In this document: positions 10,358-17,662 of the stretch, piece after piece
Numbering within the stretch: position 1 is the first letter of the stretch
Layout of the letters: every line of letters begins with the position of its first letter
DNA from: UBA7662 sp036787895
Lineage (GTDB): Bacteria > Bacteroidota > Bacteroidia > UBA7662
Reading direction: 5' to 3'
Assembly: GCA_036787895.1 (NCBI GenBank)
Contig: DAIQOK010000005.1
Location: forward strand, 62,001-126,000
Length of the DNA: 64,000 nt
Position numbers and translations under genes: made by a program
Notes under the pieces: generated by a model
Databases searched by the model: none
What the model saw: only the letters and a program-made list of their open reading frames with translations
What the model was told of the DNA's origin: nothing

Positions 10358-11274
10358 CCCTGCTTTTTGGCAGCCAGAACCTTGTATACCTGACCATACT
10401 CCGCCAGCCAGGCATTAGCCGTGGCTTCATCTACACCCAATTCTTGCATAATCATTCGTGCGCCACGATCGACCAGCTTATTGTTGGTGAGTTGCATATG
10501 CACCATTTTATTGCCTTTCACATACCCCAGGCGAATCATCACACTGGTCGACAACATATTTAGCACCAGCTTTTGTGCCGTACCACTTTTCATGCGGGTG
10601 GATCCGGTTACAAATTCGGGACCTACCACCACTTCTACAGGGAAGTCGGCTTGTGCCGCTACAGGAGAACCAGGATTACAAGTAATACACCCGGTACTGA
10701 TACCGGCTGCCCGACAAGCCTGAAGCGCACCAACCACATAGGGTGTGCTGCCCGAGGCAGCGATACCCACCACCACATCATTTGTATTGACTTTCCATGC
10801 TTCTAAATCGCGCCAACCTTGTTCAGTATCGTCTTCGGCATTTTCAACCGCTTTACGTATGGCGCTGTCGCCACCGGCTATCAATCCAACCACTTTATCG
10901 AATGGTACGCCATAAGTCGGCGGGCATTCCGATGCATCGAGTATCCCCAAACGACCGCTGGTACCTGCACCAAGGTAAAACAATCGACCGCCCTTTTGCA
11001 TGGCTGTCACCACCTTATTGACCAGCAGCTCGATGGCCGGAATGACCTTGGCTACTGCCTGAGGAACACCCTGATCTTCGGCATTGATGCCTTCGAGCAA
11101 AGCTCTTGTACTTAACAGTTCCAGGTTCTGGTGGTTAGAACCTGCCTCGGTGATGCGCTGAAATGAATTATCCAAATTTTGTAAACTGTGGAGTGGAGAT
11201 GCAAAATTACCTGCAAATTTGTGGCGACTTCGCATTTGCTCAAACTTATTTACAGCAGCCGGAGTTAACTTCAC
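10354..11274 (-). CDS. murQ: MurQ, N-acetylmuramic acid 6-phosphate etherase
   Basis: Cleaves the lactyl ether of MurNAc-6-phosphate to GlcNAc-6-phosphate and D-lactate in peptidoglycan recycling, in the cytoplasm. The 306-residue protein has the SIS (sugar isomerase) fold with the family signature GAGTSGRLGILDASECPPTYG spread around residues 97-117, including the conserved Glu of SECPP, plus a C-terminal UBA-like helix bundle containing MIMQELGVDEATANAWL. Length is normal (about 300). It starts a three-gene minus-strand unit and is divergent from the S41 protease gene with only 17 nt between the two start codons, so its promoter must lie inside the neighbouring coding region. Confidence 0.93.
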   Translation of the reverse strand: MKLTPAAVNKFEQMRSRHKFAGNFASPLHSLQNLDNSFQRITEAGSNHQNLELLSTRALLEGINAEDQGVPQAVAKVIPAIELLVNKVVTAMQKGGRLFYLGAGTSGRLGILDASECPPTYGVPFDKVVGLIAGGDSAIRKAVENAEDDTEQGWRDLEAWKVNTNDVVVGIAASGSTPYVVGALQACRAAGISTGCITCNPGSPVAAQADFPVEVVVGPEFVTGSTRMKSGTAQKLVLNMLSTSVMIRLGYVKGNKMVHMQLTNNKLVDRGARMIMQELGVDEATANAWLAEYGQVYKVLAAKKQG

Positions 11275-11291
11275 ACATATAGCTATCTCAG

Positions 11292-12887
11292 GTGAATAAT
11301 AAACGTACGATTTGGTTGCCCTTGCTGTTCAGCGTTTTTCTGGCTGCAGGCATGTTTCTAGGCTATAAAATGCACGACGCCAATCCCCCGGCTGTCGTTT
11401 TTAAATCACGTGGCAGCTTACTTGACCAGGTGAATCAGTTAGTCGAAAAACGGTATGTCGATACAGTCGATTTCCAAGCCATTCAAGCTGCTGGCATAGA
11501 GGCGATGTTACAGCAGCTCGACCCGTATTCTACCTTTATTCCGGCAGTCGATTTTGCAGAGGTCAACCAACCGCTCGAAGGCAATTTCGAGGGCATAGGC
11601 ATCGAATTCTACCGCCTAAACGACACCATTTTAGTCGTGGCGGCCATTTCCGGCGGCCCGTCGGAAGCAGTAGGTTTACGTGCCGGCGATAAAATTGTAA
11701 CGGTAAATGGGGAGAATGTAACCGGTCCCGACTTCAGCAACGACGACGTGATCAAACGATTGCGTGGCAATCGCGGCACCAAGGTCAAAGTTGAAATTGT
11801 GCGCAAGGGTCAAACACGTTTGTTGCCATTTACCATTACCAGGGGCAAAATTCCGATTTATAGCGTAGATGTTGCGTATCGCCCCTTGCCTGGTACCGGC
11901 TACATCAAAATCAACAAATTCAGTGCAACTACAGCCCAGGAATTCCGGGAGGCTTTTCAAAAATTGGCTCAGATTGCACCAATGCAGCACCTCATACTTG
12001 ATTTGCGCGGTAATCCGGGTGGTTATCTCGATGCTGCCATTCAACTGTGTGACGAGTTTTTGCCCAATCGCGAATTGATTACTTATACTGAAGGTCGATC
12101 CCAACCCCGACGTGATTATTCCGCTACCAAAAACGGCCTTTTTGAGAACGGCAAAGTATACGTCCTCATTGATGAAGGCTCTGCCTCTGCCAGTGAAATT
12201 GTGGCTGGTGCTCTGCAAGACCAGGATAGAGGAACCATCATCGGACGCCGCTCATTCGGCAAGGGTTTAGTCCAGGAGCAATTTGGATTGGCTGACGGGT
12301 CGGCTGTGCGCCTAACGGTGGCCCGGTATTATACGCCCAGTGGTCGTTCTATCCAAAAGCCTTATGAAAAGGGCAAATCGGAAGATTTAATGGAGCGATT
12401 TACCCACGGCGAGGTTTTTACAGCCGATAGCATCGTAATTAACGATAGTTTGGCCTACCGAACCAAAACTGGTCGTATCGTTTATGGCGGTGGTGGTATC
12501 ATACCTGATGTATTTGTAGCGGCAGATAGTACCCAGGCTGGCCCTCTATTGACCCAATTGTTCAACAGCGGCTTGTTGGTTGATTTCAGCTACACCCTTG
12601 CCGACCAGGAGCGGACCACGCTTGCTCCGTTGGGAAGTGCAGCAAAGTTTGTTCAGCAATACCAGCCCTCCACAGCCATGGTCGAAAAAATGCTGAAACT
12701 TGCAGAGGCTGAGGGCCTAAAGATTATGCGTAAGGAGGTTGAAATGGAGCTGAGTCAGATTAAATTATATCTGAAGGCTTATATGGGGCGGCAATTGTTC
12801 GGTAATGAAGCCTTTTATCCGGTACTGCACCAAGAAGACGACACCCTGCATGAAACGCTGAAATTAATCCAAAGCTCTGCCAACTAA
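11292..12887 (+). CDS. S41 family C-terminal processing peptidase (CtpA/Prc type) with PDZ domain
   Basis: Periplasmic serine-lysine protease expected to trim or degrade envelope proteins. The 531 residues hold an N-terminal signal anchor (about 6-24), a PDZ domain (about 85-170, with GIGIEFYRLNDTILV and GLRAGDKIVTVNG), and the S41 catalytic domain with the nucleophile Ser near 299 in GSASASEIVAG and the general-base Lys near 323 in RRSFGKGLVQ. The C-terminal about 110 residues are a family extension. The start is GTG: an in-frame TAG lies at 11280-11282, and the next Met would remove most of the signal anchor. A strong terminator follows 25 nt after the stop. Confidence 0.93.
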   Translation: MNNKRTIWLPLLFSVFLAAGMFLGYKMHDANPPAVVFKSRGSLLDQVNQLVEKRYVDTVDFQAIQAAGIEAMLQQLDPYSTFIPAVDFAEVNQPLEGNFEGIGIEFYRLNDTILVVAAISGGPSEAVGLRAGDKIVTVNGENVTGPDFSNDDVIKRLRGNRGTKVKVEIVRKGQTRLLPFTITRGKIPIYSVDVAYRPLPGTGYIKINKFSATTAQEFREAFQKLAQIAPMQHLILDLRGNPGGYLDAAIQLCDEFLPNRELITYTEGRSQPRRDYSATKNGLFENGKVYVLIDEGSASASEIVAGALQDQDRGTIIGRRSFGKGLVQEQFGLADGSAVRLTVARYYTPSGRSIQKPYEKGKSEDLMERFTHGEVFTADSIVINDSLAYRTKTGRIVYGGGGIIPDVFVAADSTQAGPLLTQLFNSGLLVDFSYTLADQERTTLAPLGSAAKFVQQYQPSTAMVEKMLKLAEAEGLKIMRKEVEMELSQIKLYLKAYMGRQLFGNEAFYPVLHQEDDTLHETLKLIQSSAN

Positions 12888-12912
12888 TTTGTAAAAAAAT
12901 CAAAGCATAAAA

Positions 12913-12938
12913 AAACCCCGGCGTTTCCGTCGGGGTTT
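12913..12938. terminator. Bidirectional rho-independent terminator
   Basis: AAACCCCG pairs with CGGGGTTT around an inner GCG-TTTC-CGT turn, with A and T runs on either side. It separates the convergent S41 protease gene (plus) and the small lipoprotein gene (minus) and can serve both. Confidence 0.88.
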
Positions 12939-12955
12939 CTTTTTGTTGGCTAGAA

Positions 12956-13144
12956 TTACTGAGCAGGAGTTGCTTCAGCAGCAGCAGAATCAGCAGGAGC
13001 TTCTTCAACAGCTGGAGCTTCTTCCATTGGAGCCTCTTCAACAGGAGCTTCCATGGTGGTCTCTTCAGTAGCTTCTTCAGCGTTTCCACAAGCAACAGCG
13101 AACAAAGCGCCAGCTACGAGCAGGAGGGCAAATAATTTTTTCAT
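12956..13144 (-). CDS. Small acidic Glu/Ala/Pro-repeat lipoprotein
   Basis: A 62-residue protein: signal peptide MKKLFALLLVAGALFAVAC with lipobox AVAC (Cys19), then about 40 residues made almost wholly of Glu, Ala, Pro and a few Thr in imperfect repeats such as EEAPMEEAP and VEEAPADSA. No fold is expected; it would be a lipid-anchored, strongly negative, flexible tail at the envelope. A near-consensus promoter with both elements lies 21 nt upstream and a strong terminator follows, so it is a monocistronic and probably well-expressed gene. Similar short acidic lipoproteins are common in Bacteroidota, with no known function. The opposite-phase frame through the repeats is a low-complexity shadow. 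Confidence 0.82.
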   Translation of the reverse strand: MKKLFALLLVAGALFAVACGNAEEATEETTMEAPVEEAPMEEAPAVEEAPADSAAAEATPAQ

Positions 13145-13165
13145 GGTAGTGTTTTTTTAACGCCA

Positions 13166-13196
13166 CAAATGTACACAGAGAATTAGCACTTGCAAA
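13166..13196 (-). promoter_or_regulatory. Promoter of the small acidic lipoprotein gene
   Basis: On the minus strand a -33 TTTG (13196-13193) is followed by exactly 19 nt and the -7 element TACATTTG (13173-13166), matching the Bacteroidota consensus at both elements. It implies a leader of about 17 nt before the ATG at 13144. This is the clearest promoter in the window. Confidence 0.8.
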
Positions 13197-13301
13197 AATT
13201 ATTTTATTCACATGAATTAATCGCAAACAGCTGAATCATAGCTTGTTGCTGTGGATAACCTAAATGGGTTGGTTTGGACTGGTGGAAAAAAGGCGTCGGA
13301 T

Positions 13302-14612
13302 TTACTTCTCCCGGAAAAAAATGTTGATGGGAACCCCCGTAAAATTGAAGTTTTCGCGCAGTTTGTTTTCCAAATATCTTTTGTAAGATTCACGAATGTA
13401 CTGGGGCAGATTACAAAAAAACACAAAGGTCGGCGTGGCAATTTTGATCTGTGTACAATACTTAATCCGAATGTACTTGCCTTTCCAGGCCGGTGGCGGA
13501 TAATTTTCGATCACCTGAAGCATGACTTCGTTGAGCTGGTTGGTTTTTACCTTTTTACTGCGGTTATCATAAACTTCCAAAGCAGTTTCTACCGCCTTCA
13601 TGATCCGCTGTTTTTCGGTGGCCGAAGTAAATACAATGGGTACATCGGTAAACGGCGCTATCTTCTCCTTGATTTTATCTTCAAAAACCTTAGTGGTTTT
13701 GTGGTCTTTTTCAATGGCATCCCACTTATTTACCACGACCACTATGCCCTTCATGTTTTTTTCGGCCAGGTGGAAGATGGCCAAATCCTGGGCCTGAATA
13801 CCTTCCTGGGCATCCACCATCAACATCACCACGTCGCATTCTTCTATAGCGCGAATCGTACGCATCACAGAATAAAACTCGATGTCTTCGTGTACCCGTG
13901 CCTTTTTACGCATACCGGCCGTATCTATCAGGTAAAAATGATGACCAAAGGCGTTATATTCTTCTAAGATAGTGTCGCGGGTGGTACCTGCAATTGGAGT
14001 AACTATGGTACGTTCTTTTCCTAAAAGCGCATTCAGCATCGTGCTTTTACCCACATTCGGGCGACCAACTATAGCAATTCGCGGCAAAGTGGTAGCGTCT
14101 TCGGCGGGTGCAGCTGGCAGGGCTTTCACAACTTCATCGAGCAATTCGCCAGTGCCAGAACCCGATTGAGAGGATATATTATATATCTCACCCAAGCCAA
14201 AAGCATAAAATTCAGCTGCTGCAGGAATACGTTCGTTGTGGTCGACTTTATTCGCAATCACAAAAACCGGCTTTTTGGTCCGGCGCAGCAAATCTGCCAT
14301 GGCCTCATCCAAATCGGTAATGCCGGTGGTTACATCTACCATAAAAAGAATAACGTCGGCTTCTTCCATGGCAATATGTACCTGACTACGAATGGCAGCT
14401 TCGAAAATATCATCGGAACCATGTACAAAACCACCAGTATCAATAACAGTGAACTTCTCTCCAATCCATTCCGACTGCCCATAATGACGGTCTCGGGTTA
14501 CGCCAGAAAAATCATCTACTATGGCCTTACGACTTTCGGTAAGGCGGTTAAACAAGGTACTTTTGCCCACATTTGGGCGGCCAACGATGGCGACTACACG
14601 ACTCATACTCAA
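13302..14612 (-). CDS. der: Der (EngA), double-domain ribosome assembly GTPase
   Basis: Essential GTPase in 50S ribosomal subunit maturation, cytoplasmic. The 436 residues contain two tandem GTP-binding domains with P-loops GRPNVGKST near residues 11 and 181, G3 motifs DTGGF and DTAGM, G4 motifs NKVD and NKWD, and a C-terminal KH-like domain ending GVPINIFFREK, the usual Der terminus. Length matches the family. The ATG overlaps the era stop by 4 nt (ATGA), so the two GTPases form a coupled era-der unit. No terminator is evident between its stop and the lipoprotein promoter on the same strand. Confidence 0.96.
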   Translation of the reverse strand: MSMSRVVAIVGRPNVGKSTLFNRLTESRKAIVDDFSGVTRDRHYGQSEWIGEKFTVIDTGGFVHGSDDIFEAAIRSQVHIAMEEADVILFMVDVTTGITDLDEAMADLLRRTKKPVFVIANKVDHNERIPAAAEFYAFGLGEIYNISSQSGSGTGELLDEVVKALPAAPAEDATTLPRIAIVGRPNVGKSTMLNALLGKERTIVTPIAGTTRDTILEEYNAFGHHFYLIDTAGMRKKARVHEDIEFYSVMRTIRAIEECDVVMLMVDAQEGIQAQDLAIFHLAEKNMKGIVVVVNKWDAIEKDHKTTKVFEDKIKEKIAPFTDVPIVFTSATEKQRIMKAVETALEVYDNRSKKVKTNQLNEVMLQVIENYPPPAWKGKYIRIKYCTQIKIATPTFVFFCNLPQYIRESYKRYLENKLRENFNFTGVPINIFFREK

Positions 14613-15484
14613 TGATTATATCCGAAATAGCGGAGCATACGATCGTCGTTCCGCCAGTTCTCTTTTACCTTGACAAACAAAGTCAACATGACCTGTTTAC
14701 CGAAAAATGCCTCGAGGTCCTTACGGGCTTCGGTGCCAACTTTTTTTAAACCGGCACCTTTCGGACCGATGACGATGCCTTTTTGAGAAGCCCGTTCAAC
14801 ATACACCATCGCATTGATGCGCAGGAGTTTTTCTTCGTCTTTAAAACTATCTACTTCTACTTCGCAGGCATAGGGTATTTCCTGGCGATAGTTCATGAAT
14901 ATCTTTTCGCGCACGATTTCTGCTGCCAGAAAACGTTCGCTTTTATCGGTGAGCTCATCACTATCATAAAAAGCCGGTCCTTCAGGTAATAGTTGAATGA
15001 TGTGCCCCATCAAACCACCCATATTGTGGCCCTGTTCGGCTGCAATGGGCAAAACTACAGCATGTGGCACTTCGGCTTTCCATTTACTAATTAATGAAGC
15101 TTCTTCGCCATCGCGAAGCTGGTCGACTTTGTTTAAAAGTATAATCAGTTTCGGTGCCTGTATGATCTGGTCTTTGTACTCTTGGAGCTCACTTTGATCA
15201 GTAACATCAATCACCCAGAGAATAATGTCTGCGTCTTCGATGGCTGATTCCACAAATTTCATCATCGACCGATGTAGCCCGTACTTCGATTCGAGGTAAC
15301 CCGGGGTGTCGGAGAAAACAATTTGGTAGGCAGGTTCGCTCACAATACCCAGGATGCGGTGGCGGGTAGTTTGTGCCTTTGGCGTTACTATAGATAGTTT
15401 TTCGCCTACCAATTGGTTCATCAGGGTCGACTTCCCAGCATTGGGTTTTCCCAGTATATTAACGAAGCCGGCCTTATGTGACAT
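14609..15484 (-). CDS. era: Era, 16S rRNA-binding GTPase
   Basis: GTPase that binds the 3' end of 16S rRNA and assists 30S assembly. I place the start at the ATG at 15484 (MSHKAGFVNILGKPNAGKS), giving 291 residues and the standard family N-terminus; a frame-open upstream Met at 15511 would overlap the tRNA promoter region and adds nine unconserved residues. P-loop GKPNAGKS at about 11-18, G3 DTPGY, G4 NKVD, and a C-terminal KH domain with GPKGAGLKKVG. It is divergent from the tRNA-fMet gene and is followed by der with a 4-nt overlap. Confidence 0.95.
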   Translation of the reverse strand: MSHKAGFVNILGKPNAGKSTLMNQLVGEKLSIVTPKAQTTRHRILGIVSEPAYQIVFSDTPGYLESKYGLHRSMMKFVESAIEDADIILWVIDVTDQSELQEYKDQIIQAPKLIILLNKVDQLRDGEEASLISKWKAEVPHAVVLPIAAEQGHNMGGLMGHIIQLLPEGPAFYDSDELTDKSERFLAAEIVREKIFMNYRQEIPYACEVEVDSFKDEEKLLRINAMVYVERASQKGIVIGPKGAGLKKVGTEARKDLEAFFGKQVMLTLFVKVKENWRNDDRMLRYFGYNH

Positions 15485-15499
15485 TATTTTTTCAAAAAG

Positions 15500-15531
15500 T
15501 TTGGGATGCAAAGAACGGAATTATATCTTTG
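15500..15531 (+). promoter_or_regulatory. Promoter of the tRNA-Met gene
   Basis: TTTG at 15500-15503, a 20-nt spacer and TATCTTTG at 15524-15531 match both elements of the Bacteroidota promoter. It points toward the tRNA whose mature 5' end begins 17 nt later. Confidence 0.72.
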
Positions 15532-15548
15532 CAATCCAATTCAGAGAG

Positions 15549-15699
<151 letters not shown>

Positions 15700-15721
<22 letters not shown>

Positions 15722-15754
15722 CAAAGAAGTCGTCCAATTCGGGCGACTTTTTTC
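15700..15754 (+). repeat. Direct repeat copy 1 (tRNA 3' part plus terminator)
   Basis: This 55-bp stretch, covering the T loop, the acceptor 3' strand and the following terminator, is identical to 15835-15889, 135 bp downstream. Confidence 0.9.
15727..15753 (+). terminator. Rho-independent terminator of the tRNA
   Basis: AAGTCGTCC (15727-15735) pairs with GGGCGACTT (15741-15749) with one G-T wobble, loop AATTC, followed by a T run. It ends the tRNA transcript only 5 nt after the mature 3' end. Confidence 0.88.
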
Positions 15755-15797
15755 TTTAAAGACATTTTCGATCTCCAATGCCTCTTCATCTCAGAAC

Positions 15798-15856
15798 AGC
15801 TCGTTGGGCACATATCCGTCAGCAGACGGACGCTGGTTCGAGTCCAGCCCCCGCTA
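15798..15856 (+). pseudogene. Degenerate partial tRNA-Met copy
   Basis: AGCTCGTTGGGC matches the D-stem/anticodon-stem start of the upstream tRNA, and from about 15832 the T arm and acceptor 3' strand are identical to it. Between them, 25 nt replace the expected 19 nt and contain an unrelated small hairpin (CCGTC-AGCA-GACGG). No 5' acceptor strand or promoter is present, so this cannot fold as a tRNA. It may be a recombination remnant or a misassembled array unit. Confidence 0.6.
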
Positions 15857-15889
15857 CAAAGAAGTCGTCCAATTCGGGCGACTTTTTTC
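15835..15889 (+). repeat. Direct repeat copy 2 (tRNA 3' part plus terminator)
   Basis: Identical over 55 bp to 15700-15754. A duplicated tRNA 3' end with its terminator is what tandem tRNA duplication leaves; it is also the form of an attachment-site duplication by a tRNA-targeting integrase. Confidence 0.9.
15862..15888 (+). terminator. Second copy of the tRNA terminator
   Basis: The same 9-bp stem, AATTC loop and T run as at 15727, carried in the downstream direct repeat. The 206 bp between this hairpin and the next gene contain no clear promoter or gene. Confidence 0.82.
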
Positions 15890-16095
15890 AGTTTCGGTGA
15901 TTTGCTCGCGAGGGTTCAAGGCCTTTACGAGCGCAAAAAAGTGAGACGAAGAAGCAAGACGTTCAGTTAAAATTCAAATTATCACTTCATCGGCCGCATG
16001 GTTTACTTCAGTAGCTCACAAATTCCGGCTTACTATCCAAAATATGAGCTTAAAAGCCTATTTTTCAAAGCTGAATTACTCGCGACAATCAACTC

Positions 16096-17613
16096 ATGCA
16101 GTCAAAATTTCATCGTTTTCTAGCTGTTTCTAAAAAGCTGGTGTGGACTGATATCCTACTTTTTTTGATTTTGGCAATTGCTTCTTATACTTCCCTTTTT
16201 TATCGGTTGGGAGATGCACCACTCACTTTGTGGGATGAGGCGCGTTATGCCAACAATGCCATCGATTTTCTGGAAAAACCTCATTTATTTCAAGTTACTC
16301 ACCTGGGCATTCCAGATGAGTTTAATACCAAACCAGCCTTGGTACTTTGGTTTCAAGCAATTTGTATGCGGATATTCGGCATAAGTGAATTAGCAGTGCG
16401 ATTGCCTTCTGCTTTATTCGGTTTGTTCACGATGTGCCTGGTGTACATTTTTGCCTGGCGATTTTTTCATAACAAATTGGCAGCCTGGTTGTCGGTAGCT
16501 ATTTTATTATGTTCACCCGGCTTTATGAGCGTCCACAATGTGCGCACGGGCGATTTGGATGCAGCTTTGGTTTTTTGGTTATTTCTCAGCCTGACGATAA
16601 CAGTTGATTTATTAGTCAGCCAGCCCAAAAAAACACGAAGACACTATTTGCTGCTATCATTCAGTGTGATAGGAGGATTTTTGTCTAAAGGCATTGCGGG
16701 TTTCTTTTTTGTGCCTTTTTTACTGCTGATTCCTGTAATTTTTGGTCGCTTAGATGTATACAAGGATAAAAACCTTTATCTGAGCGGCCTGATTACCCTG
16801 TCCTTTTGTGGAGTCTACTATTGGTTGCGTGAATATTATATGCCGGGCTATCTTCATTTGGTGGTCAAATACGAATGGAACCGCTATACCGAAGTGGTTA
16901 TGAGTTGGCAAAAACACCCTTTCTTCTGGTATGTGAGACAGTTGGCCACGCAACGTTTTTATCCCTTTATCTACCTCCTACCGCTAAGTGTATTTGGCCT
17001 ATTTACATTTAAAGGGACAGAAAAGCTGGCATTTTCAAGTTTGCTCCTAACTACACTGGGCTATTTCCTGCTCATTTCCTATCCTGATGTAAAACTGCTC
17101 TGGTACGATGCACCACTGTTTCCAATGCTGGCATTGCTACTCGGACTGTGTGTCGGGAAATGGGGATGTTGGCTTTTCGATGGCTTGAAAATACCCCTAA
17201 GATCAGTTTGGCTTAGCTTGATATTAGTAGCGTTACTGATTCAGCCCTATCGCCTAACGCAGGCTTTAATGCAGGCCGAAGATGAGTTGGTGTATGATCT
17301 GTTGGCCGAAGGAGCTTATTTACGGGAAATCCGACAAATATTGCCCGAAGAGAAATCCATTCAAATTTTTAAAAACGAAGCCCATCCGGCTCATTACGAT
17401 CAATTGATGTTTTACATCCGACGCTACAACCGAGAGGAAGATTGTCGTTTTAAACTGGTACAAGAACCTGCTTTTCAGCCCAATGATAGGGTACTAATTT
17501 CAAAACCAGAGACCTTGGAAAGTGTCGCAAAAGAATATTCATTCACCGAATTACACCGGGGTAAACACGGGAGATTGTTGCGTATCGACTCAGAATTGGC
17601 TACCATCCCATAA
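16096..17613 (+). CDS. GT39-family (ArnT/PMT-like) membrane glycosyltransferase
   Basis: Polytopic inner-membrane glycosyltransferase of the GT-C type, expected to move a sugar from a polyprenyl-phosphate donor to a lipid or protein on the periplasmic side. Of 505 residues, the N-terminal about 370 hold some ten hydrophobic helices. The first periplasmic loop carries LWDEARYANNA with acidic residues D47 and E48, the position of the catalytic Asp in this family. The C-terminal about 120 residues form a soluble domain. Donor and acceptor cannot be read from sequence. It stands alone between the tRNA locus and a convergent protease gene, and ends in a strong terminator. Confidence 0.85.
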   Translation: MQSKFHRFLAVSKKLVWTDILLFLILAIASYTSLFYRLGDAPLTLWDEARYANNAIDFLEKPHLFQVTHLGIPDEFNTKPALVLWFQAICMRIFGISELAVRLPSALFGLFTMCLVYIFAWRFFHNKLAAWLSVAILLCSPGFMSVHNVRTGDLDAALVFWLFLSLTITVDLLVSQPKKTRRHYLLLSFSVIGGFLSKGIAGFFFVPFLLLIPVIFGRLDVYKDKNLYLSGLITLSFCGVYYWLREYYMPGYLHLVVKYEWNRYTEVVMSWQKHPFFWYVRQLATQRFYPFIYLLPLSVFGLFTFKGTEKLAFSSLLLTTLGYFLLISYPDVKLLWYDAPLFPMLALLLGLCVGKWGCWLFDGLKIPLRSVWLSLILVALLIQPYRLTQALMQAEDELVYDLLAEGAYLREIRQILPEEKSIQIFKNEAHPAHYDQLMFYIRRYNREEDCRFKLVQEPAFQPNDRVLISKPETLESVAKEYSFTELHRGKHGRLLRIDSELATIP

Positions 17614-17618
17614 AAAAA

Positions 17619-17642
17619 GGCGATAACCCATCGGTTATCGCC
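17619..17642. terminator. Bidirectional rho-independent terminator
   Basis: GGCGATAACC (17619-17628) pairs perfectly with GGTTATCGCC (17633-17642) around loop CATC, with A and T tracts outside. It separates the convergent glycosyltransferase and prolyl oligopeptidase genes. Confidence 0.92.
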
Positions 17643-17662
17643 CTTTTTGTTCGGTGCTTAAC

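Noticed and set aside
11676..12218. 180-codon minus-strand frame inside the S41 protease gene
   Set aside because: Antisense shadow; the plus frame has intact PDZ and catalytic motifs, and the minus frame has none.
12760..13095. Minus-strand open frame coding a Leu/Lys-rich low-complexity protein
   Set aside because: It is the shifted frame of the Glu/Ala/Pro repeat of the small lipoprotein; the lipoprotein frame has signal peptide, promoter and terminator.
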